A stretch of DNA of 43,760 bases from 4572-13 sp964594065 (GTDB lineage Bacteria; Planctomycetota; Phycisphaerae; Sedimentisphaerales; Anaerohalosphaeraceae), in NCBI GenBank assembly GCA_964594065.1, contig CAZQKX010000029.1, positions 1 to 43,760 of the forward strand, in the 5' to 3' direction. Below the pieces are notes generated by a model that did no database searches, had not been told where the DNA came from, and worked only from the letters and a program-made list of their open reading frames with translations. Positions 39,599 to 43,760 of this stretch are shown here, piece after piece. Made by a program: the position numbers and the translations under genes. Within the stretch, counting starts at the first letter, position 1; each line of letters opens with the position of its first letter.

Positions 39599-41233
39599 AT
39601 GGCCCTACGTTTCGGTTTGGCACAGATCAACGCAACGGTCGGAGACATGCGGGGCAATCTCGAAAGCATGTCCCGTGCGGTTCGTTCTGCATTGTCTCAA
39701 CAGGTCGATCTTGTTGTATTTCCCGAGCTTTGTGTCTGCGGTTATCCGCCGGAGGACTTACTGCACAAACCGGGATTTGCCGCTGACAGCGAAGCTGCGT
39801 TGCAGGAGTTGTTTATAGAGACTGCCGGCCTAACGGTCATCGCGGGCTTTGCGCAGGGACAAGCCGGCAAATGCTACAATGCCGCCGCAGTACTTGCCCC
39901 CGGGCCGGCCGGCCGAACATATCACAAGGCGCAGCTTCCCAACTATGGTGTTTTCGATGAAAAACGCTATTTCACGCCCGGCGATAAACCATTGGTTATT
40001 GAGCAGCAGGGGATTCGGATCGCTGTAACCATCTGTGAGGACATTTGGGACCTGGACTGGCTGGATACGTTTTTGGGCGATGAAAAAGATCACCTTGATC
40101 TGATCGTAAATCTTTCTGCTTCGCCGTTTCATGCCGGAAAGATGAAGCAGCGAAAAGAAGTCCTTGCCCGGTGCGCCCGGCATTTCAATTGTGCAGTGGC
40201 TTACTGCAATCTGGTGGGTGGGCAGGATGAGCTTGTTTTTGACGGTCGCAGCATGATCGTGGACGCTCAGGGTGAACTTGTTACGCAGGCCAAAGAGTTT
40301 CAGGACGATCTGTGTATTGTTGACCTGGAGCATAAGGGGGATTCATTGAGCATTGTACCGGTGACGGCTCCGGCTTCTCAACTGGATGAGATTTGTGAAG
40401 TCCATCAGGCTTTGGTGCTGGGAACGCGCGATTATATTCGTAAAAACGGTTTTTCAAAAGCAGTCATCGGCCTGAGCGGCGGGATCGATTCAGCGCTGGT
40501 TGCCGCCATTGCGGTTGAGGCACTCGGCGCAGACAACGTTGTCGGGATTACCATGCCGTCACGATTTAATACGACCGCCACCCGCAGTGACGCCGAAAAA
40601 CTGGCCGCCAACCTGGGGATCGAATTTTACACCGTACCGATCGCCGAGACACTGGATGCATTCAGCAAAACCCTGTCTGTCAAAGAGGGCTGGGATGAAG
40701 ACGGTCTGGCGTATGAAAATCTGCAGGCACGGATTCGCGGAACGATCCTGATGTCTTACTCGAATCAGTTTGGCTGGATGGTCTTAACGACCGGCAATAA
40801 GAGCGAAACCGCAGTCGGCTATTCGACGCTGTATGGCGATACTGCCGGCGGATTCGCTGTGATCAAAGATGTGCCCAAGACGCTTGTTTATCAGTTGAGT
40901 GAGTTTGTCAATGAACAGGCCGGTACTGAAATAATCCCGCGAACGATTATTACCCGCCCTCCATCGGCGGAATTGCGCCAAGGGCAGAAGGACAGCGATT
41001 CATTACCCGATTACGATTTACTGGATGCGATCCTGAAGGATTACGTCGAACATGACCGTTCGGCTGATGAACTCATCGAAGCCGGATTTCCGGAAGATCA
41101 GGTCAGGCGGGTCATCCGTTTGGTGGATCGCAATGAATACAAACGCAGACAGAATCCTCCCGGTGTCAAGATCACGCCCCGTGCTTTTGGTCGGGATCGC
41201 CGTATGCCCATCACCAACCGATACAATCCATAG
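39599..41233 (+). CDS. nadE: Glutamine-dependent NAD+ synthetase
   Basis: Last step of NAD synthesis: amidation of deamido-NAD with ammonia from glutamine. The 544 residues comprise an N-terminal nitrilase-type glutaminase with Glu43 (FPELCVCGYPPEDLL), Lys110 (YHKAQLPNYGVFDEKRYF) and Cys146 (TICEDIWD), and a C-terminal synthetase with the PP-loop SGGIDSAL from residue 293, NLQARIRGTILMSYSN, TTGNKSETAVGYSTLYGD and RPPSAELR. GAAGGA lies 6 bases before the ATG. It follows gltD by 38 bp on the same strand; use of glutamine as the nitrogen donor fits the neighbourhood. It converges with the next gene with 6 bp between the stops and no obvious terminator. Confidence 0.96.
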   Translation: MALRFGLAQINATVGDMRGNLESMSRAVRSALSQQVDLVVFPELCVCGYPPEDLLHKPGFAADSEAALQELFIETAGLTVIAGFAQGQAGKCYNAAAVLAPGPAGRTYHKAQLPNYGVFDEKRYFTPGDKPLVIEQQGIRIAVTICEDIWDLDWLDTFLGDEKDHLDLIVNLSASPFHAGKMKQRKEVLARCARHFNCAVAYCNLVGGQDELVFDGRSMIVDAQGELVTQAKEFQDDLCIVDLEHKGDSLSIVPVTAPASQLDEICEVHQALVLGTRDYIRKNGFSKAVIGLSGGIDSALVAAIAVEALGADNVVGITMPSRFNTTATRSDAEKLAANLGIEFYTVPIAETLDAFSKTLSVKEGWDEDGLAYENLQARIRGTILMSYSNQFGWMVLTTGNKSETAVGYSTLYGDTAGGFAVIKDVPKTLVYQLSEFVNEQAGTEIIPRTIITRPPSAELRQGQKDSDSLPDYDLLDAILKDYVEHDRSADELIEAGFPEDQVRRVIRLVDRNEYKRRQNPPGVKITPRAFGRDRRMPITNRYNP

Positions 41234-41239
41234 CGATGC

Positions 41240-41869
41240 CTATGGGTTGCATGTTTTGCAGGGACGTCGGCCGGTCTTTTCCGCTTCCTTTCGTGTCGAA
41301 AAATAGGCGGCTTTTGTCAAATCCATGCGTGCGGTGTGGGAGCAGGTCGTGCGATGGAAAACCTTGCTGGTCTTGGATGCGACAAACATTTTCTTTTGGG
41401 ATGTCTGCCTGGTGGGTGCCGAATTCTGCTTGATATTCGACTGGGTTCCTTTGATCTCAATGACACGCTTGGCCAGTCCGTCTTCAACGAGTAAATCACA
41501 TAGGTCGCTGCCATCGATCTCAACGTCGGCACGTAAACAAAACGCGTCACCTCGTTGGATATTTTTCAGATGGATAACTTTCGAGTCGTTGTTCTTTGAT
41601 AAGAACAGCCTGCAAAGAAACTGTTTAATTTTTTTGTTGAGCTCACCGTTGTTGGCCGGTTTAAAACCGTTGATCTTCACCGGCATATTCTCGCCGATGA
41701 TCGCCGGAAAACCCTCGATGTTGCAATACAGCGTGCATTGTTCGTCGATCCTGAGGACATCTGAAACAGTTGCTTGTCCATAATGGACAGCACTCTGCCC
41801 CGGGGCGGAAACAGCGTGAACATAAAGACAAAAGATAATACATAAAACAAATACGATGTTCCTGTTCAT
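41240..41869 (-). CDS. Secreted SNase-like protein with an Ada-type zinc motif
   Basis: 209 residues from the ATG at 41869, which has AAGGAA about 7 bases upstream; the frame opens 42 bases earlier. A signal peptide (MNRNIVFVLCIIFCLYVHAVSA) is followed by a region like staphylococcal nuclease (VKINGFKPANNGELNKKIKQFL, VIHLKNIQRGDAFCLRADVEIDGSDLCDLLVEDGLAKRV). The usual Arg/Glu of VRLIGIDTPE are not present, so it is probably not an active nuclease. The C-terminus, MFVASKTSKVFHRTTCSHTARM...GRRPCKTCNP, has the Cys-x-His and CxxC pattern of Ada-type zinc domains found on secreted nucleases. Promoter at 41910-41937. Function unknown. Confidence 0.75.
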   Translation of the reverse strand: MNRNIVFVLCIIFCLYVHAVSAPGQSAVHYGQATVSDVLRIDEQCTLYCNIEGFPAIIGENMPVKINGFKPANNGELNKKIKQFLCRLFLSKNNDSKVIHLKNIQRGDAFCLRADVEIDGSDLCDLLVEDGLAKRVIEIKGTQSNIKQNSAPTRQTSQKKMFVASKTSKVFHRTTCSHTARMDLTKAAYFSTRKEAEKTGRRPCKTCNP

Positions 41870-41909
41870 AGTAAGATTCCTTCCTAAGTAACCCTTTTCT
41901 GCACCTGTC

Positions 41910-41937
41910 ACTATAATAAAATGAAACCAGAGTGCAA
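41910..41937 (-). promoter_or_regulatory. Sigma-70-type promoter of the SNase-like gene
   Basis: On the minus strand: TTGCAC (41937-41932), 16 bp, TATAGT (41915-41910). Start near 41903, 34 bases before the ATG at 41869. Confidence 0.6.
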
Positions 41938-42009
41938 ATAAAAAAGTTGACTAATGACATAAATGAAATCATAATCAAAAAAAATCAATATACTATTTTG
42001 AGAGAATTT

Positions 42010-42111
42010 ATGCTTGCAGCTTTATTAGGTCCGCGCGAAGTACTGCTACTTATTGTTGTTACGGCAGTTGTGGTTTTTTTTGCCTGCCGGGGCAGGGGCG
42101 GTAGAAAATAA
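42010..42111 (+). CDS. Possible 33-residue single-span membrane microprotein
   Basis: ATG at 42010, 33 codons, TAA. The product is one hydrophobic helix flanked by LGPRE and a basic tail CRGRGGRK. The start resembles that of TatA/TatB proteins (LGP-x-E before the helix) but the amphipathic helix that follows in TatA is missing. A weak GAGAG lies about 5 bases before the ATG, and a small CCGGGG/CCCCGG hairpin overlaps the end. No conservation check was possible, so chance is not excluded. Confidence 0.35.
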   Translation: MLAALLGPREVLLLIVVTAVVVFFACRGRGGRK

Positions 42112-42139
42112 AAACCCCGGAAATATCACAAAAAAGTGT

Positions 42140-42167
42140 TTGCAACCCATGAGCATCGGGCTATAAT
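42140..42167 (+). promoter_or_regulatory. Strong sigma-70-type promoter of a putative small RNA
   Basis: TTGCAA (42140-42145), 16 bp, TATAAT (42162-42167); same boxes and spacing as the promoter at 13722. Start predicted near 42174. Confidence 0.7.
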
Positions 42168-42173
42168 TTTATT

Positions 42174-42347
42174 TATAACATCGTTTAAAACATTTAAGGA
42201 GGCGGTGGAAAGAACAGTAACATATCTGTTAAAGGAGTAATCTTAAGTTTTTGATGTTTTGGGCTTTTTTTGCATTCAGTACAAGCGCCCTAAAACAGAG
42301 AATATATGTACTTACAGTCGTGGGCAAGGATGCCTGCGGCTTTTTTT
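42174..42347 (+). ncRNA. Putative small RNA of about 174 nt
   Basis: Bounded by a consensus promoter and an intrinsic terminator: a 10-bp stem 42317-42326/42331-42340 (three G-T pairs, AGGA loop) followed by seven T. Inside, TGTTTTGGGC (42255-42264) pairs with GCCCTAAAACA (42287-42297) with one bulge, and AACAG/CTGTT (42212-42230 area) forms a small hairpin. The size is near that of 6S RNA, but no long 6S-like closing stem with central bubble was found, nor tmRNA, SRP or RNase P signatures. Class unknown; ends are predictions. Confidence 0.5.
42317..42347 (+). terminator. Intrinsic terminator of the putative small RNA
   Basis: GTCGTGGGCA-AGGA-TGCCTGCGGC followed by T7 (42341-42347). Confidence 0.75.
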
Positions 42348-42518
42348 CACGATCACATTTGACTGTCACAATTTCTTAGAAAATCAATGAAAAATTAACT
42401 CGGACCATATATCTGGAGTCCAGAAAACCTGTATAGCGTAAATTTATTTATAGCCGCATCTTAGAACCCTTGCTCTGCAGATTATCGGCCCTACCTGAAA
42501 AGTCTTTTCTGAATTATC

Positions 42519-42547
42519 TTGACAAAAAGCTTTTTACTATCTATCAT
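42519..42547 (+). promoter_or_regulatory. Sigma-70-type promoter just before a terminator
   Basis: TTGACA (42519-42524), 17 bp, TATCAT (42542-42547). Start near 42554, only about 20 bases before the hairpin at 42575. It makes either a 50-nt RNA or an attenuated leader for the 3D-domain gene. Confidence 0.65.
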
Positions 42548-42574
42548 AATCCTACAACTTAAACTGTACTTTAT

Positions 42575-42603
42575 AAGCCCCCACAGAAAACTGGGGGCTT
42601 TTT
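42575..42603 (+). terminator. Strong intrinsic terminator
   Basis: AAGCCCCCA (42575-42583) pairs perfectly with TGGGGGCTT (42592-42600), loop 8, followed by TTT. It lies 110 bases before the 3D-domain gene. Confidence 0.85.
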
Positions 42604-42712
42604 GGTTAATGTCATGGAAGACCTTTTTGAACAGGTGAGAGCGGCAACATTGATAAAATGGGTATGTTGTTAGATTGGTTAGAATTCACGGTGGATTCGG
42701 CTGAAAAATGGT

Positions 42713-43351
42713 ATGTTTGGAAAGGTTTTTGCGTTGAAGAATATCTGTAGAAAAATATTTCGACTGAAAAACATAAAGTTTTATGGGATTACTCTTGGGC
42801 TGGCGTCTTTTTTGATTTTATTGGCATGTCTGATTCATCCTGCTATTACGCATGGTGAAGGGGCATTAATCTTTTTGCATACAACAATTCCCGCAATAGA
42901 AGGGCCTGAAGCCCAAAAAATTGAAGCTAATAAGGAATATATAGCAGAAAATATTCTTGAGGAGGATCCCGAACAGCGGCTCGTCGAGATGCTTCAGAAA
43001 GATGATTTTGATCATGCATATGACCGGCTTGAAAACAAAGAGTCCTGGCAGGTCGTCCGTATGCGTGTGACAGGCTATTGTTCATGCCGAAGATGTTGCG
43101 GGAAGTTTTCAGACGGCAAAACAGCCAGTAATCACCGAATTCGCAGGGGGGATGTTTTCGTTGCGGCTGATAAACACCACCGGTTTGGTACACAAATGAT
43201 CGTTCCCGGTTATAATAACACCCAATCAGTCCAGGTTCAGGACCGAGGGCGAGTGATTAAGGGAAACCGCTTGGATCTGTATTTTGACACCCATCGCCGG
43301 GCAAAAAAATGGGGGGTAAAATACCTAGATGTACTGGTTAAAACAAACTAA
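42713..43351 (+). CDS. 3D-domain protein (MltA/Rpf-like double-psi beta-barrel)
   Basis: 212 residues. One membrane or signal segment (about 24-45, YGITLGLASFLILLACLIHPA), an acidic linker, then a 3D domain from about residue 115: RVTGYCSCRRCCGKFSDGKTAS, GDVFVAADKHHRFGTQMIVPGY, VQVQDRGRVIKGNRLDLYFDTHRRAKKWGVKYLDV. The three Asp that name the domain are visible in the last block (DRG, LDLYF, D-THRRA). Such domains occur in lytic transglycosylases and other cell-wall hydrolases; here the domain stands alone outside the membrane. The start is uncertain: ATG 42713 has a poor ribosome site, while TTG 42734 has GGAAAGG 8 bases before. Confidence 0.85.
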   Translation: MFGKVFALKNICRKIFRLKNIKFYGITLGLASFLILLACLIHPAITHGEGALIFLHTTIPAIEGPEAQKIEANKEYIAENILEEDPEQRLVEMLQKDDFDHAYDRLENKESWQVVRMRVTGYCSCRRCCGKFSDGKTASNHRIRRGDVFVAADKHHRFGTQMIVPGYNNTQSVQVQDRGRVIKGNRLDLYFDTHRRAKKWGVKYLDVLVKTN

Positions 43352-43616
43352 AAATGGCGATATTTAAAGTTCGTAACACATACTCCTTGACTTTGTTTCC
43401 TTTTTTGAGTATACTTTGTATGTTGCCGATGCAATCCTGGCGTATAACGCTAAAGTGCCATCCGCGGTAGGGCACAAATCTGGCATACCGGCAATAGGGA
43501 CGGCGGCCTACATATCGTTTGAATTCTTTAGAGCCAGCCATCCCTTTTTTTATGCGCTCAACTCGCTGCCAAAGTTTTCTTTTCTTATCCGCCTTCTTTC
43601 TTTATAATATCCAACG

Positions 43617-43760
43617 ATGAACAAAGACCACACACATTTGAAAAGAGCGGTTCTTTGGGATGCGGCCGAGAGCCAAAAAGTACATTGCCGACTTTGCAAT
43701 TGGAAATGTGTGATCGAAGAAGGCGCTCTGGGACGTTGCCGTGTCCGCCAAAACGTCGAG
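43617..43760 (+). CDS. amrS: AmmeMemoRadiSam system radical SAM enzyme, N-terminus (3' end outside window)
   Basis: 48 codons are visible. HLKRAVLWDAAESQKVHCRLCNWKCVIEEGALGRCRVRQNVE matches, in pieces, the start of AmrS proteins: a short helix, C-x2-C-x4-C (HCRLCNWKC), G-x2-G-x-C-x-VR-x-N. The radical-SAM CxxxCxxC motif would come later, beyond the window end. AmrS is usually encoded near AMMECR1 and Memo homologues; none is visible here, though they could lie downstream. A TATAAT (43603-43608) is only 8 bases before the ATG, so it may give a leaderless or very short-leader mRNA, or be fortuitous. The 265 bp before it contain no well-supported gene. Confidence 0.8.
   Translation, partial: MNKDHTHLKRAVLWDAAESQKVHCRLCNWKCVIEEGALGRCRVRQNVE

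Larger units (their letters stand above)
42112..42712. other. 600-bp gene-free region with two promoter-terminator pairs
   Basis: No long frame on either strand. It holds promoter 42140-42167 with terminator 42317-42347, then promoter 42519-42547 with terminator 42575-42603 (separate entries). Between 42348 and 42518 nothing was recognised. Two Shine-Dalgarno-like runs (AAGGAGG 42196-42202, AAAGGAG 42231-42237) lie in the first unit, but the starts near them are badly spaced (GTG at 2 bases, ATG at 16). Confidence 0.6.

Noticed and set aside
42205..42240. 11-codon GTG leader peptide after AAGGAGG
   Set aside because: Only 2 bases separate the AAGGAGG and the GTG, and the peptide has no run of regulatory codons.
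42254..42379. 41-residue + frame starting at an ATG in the putative small RNA
   Set aside because: The nearest Shine-Dalgarno is 16 bases away and the frame runs through the terminator hairpin and T7; better explained as RNA.
43338..43541. 67-residue minus-strand frame between the 3D-domain gene and amrS
   Set aside because: Overlaps the end of the 3D gene, has GGG directly against the ATG with no spacing, and no recognisable motif. Possible but not supported.
1..43760. tRNA, rRNA, CRISPR arrays, glutamine or other riboswitches, prophage genes
   Set aside because: Looked for on both strands; no conserved core, repeat-spacer pattern or phage gene cluster was found.

Overview
The window reads as a contig from an anaerobic or facultative Gram-negative bacterium, most likely Planctomycetota of the Phycisphaerae type. 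This is inferred from gene content only: DapL lysine synthesis, type III glutamine synthetase, an ECF sigma operon with a secreted coiled-coil protein, a corrinoid-activator-type ASKHA protein, a TorF-like outer-membrane protein and a separate PurQ. No rRNA, tRNA or CRISPR array was seen. Two 10-N assembly gaps (11447-11456, 22019-22028) are present, and genes at both window ends are cut.

Layout. 1-7.6 kb: biosynthetic genes on the + strand (purL end, purQ, dapL, a folK-deoxynucleoside kinase fusion, panC, panD, lgt). A small GxxExxY cassette bounded by inverted repeats is wedged between purL and purQ. 7.6-9.2 kb: an AT-rich orphan nuclease-like gene and a non-coding stretch with a 100-bp-spaced repeat. 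9.2-16 kb: bioF, a small hairpin element flanked by a 15-bp direct repeat, a rhomboid protease, an ECF sigma/anti-sigma/secreted coiled-coil operon, a 26-residue basic protein gene and a 2Fe-2S ASKHA reactivase. 16-24.4 kb: a PfkB-like protein, a pentapeptide-repeat K+ channel, a SGLT-type symporter followed by a GHMP (galactokinase-like) kinase, a gap-split membrane protein and a YiiX-like cysteine hydrolase.

24.4-41.2 kb is a coherent nitrogen-assimilation island: a NifA-like GAF/AAA+/Fis activator, torF-like/amt/PII, a second amt/PII pair, glnN (GSIII), gltB, gltD and nadE. Ammonium enters through Amt, PII proteins sense status, GSIII and GOGAT fix it, and NadE consumes glutamine.

The main discovery is regulatory. 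A 14-bp dyad CTACA-N4-TGTAG occurs as pairs about 30 bp apart, 91-93 bp upstream of the -24 GG of a sigma-54 promoter, in front of the torF-amt, second amt and glnN units. Further copies overlap the sigma-70-type promoter of the activator gene itself. This looks like the enhancer site and autoregulatory circuit of the activator. Both PII proteins carry Phe at position 51 in place of the uridylylated Tyr.

41.2-43.8 kb: a secreted SNase-like/Ada-type zinc protein, a region with two promoter-terminator pairs that predict small RNAs, a 3D-domain protein and the start of an AmmeMemoRadiSam radical SAM gene.
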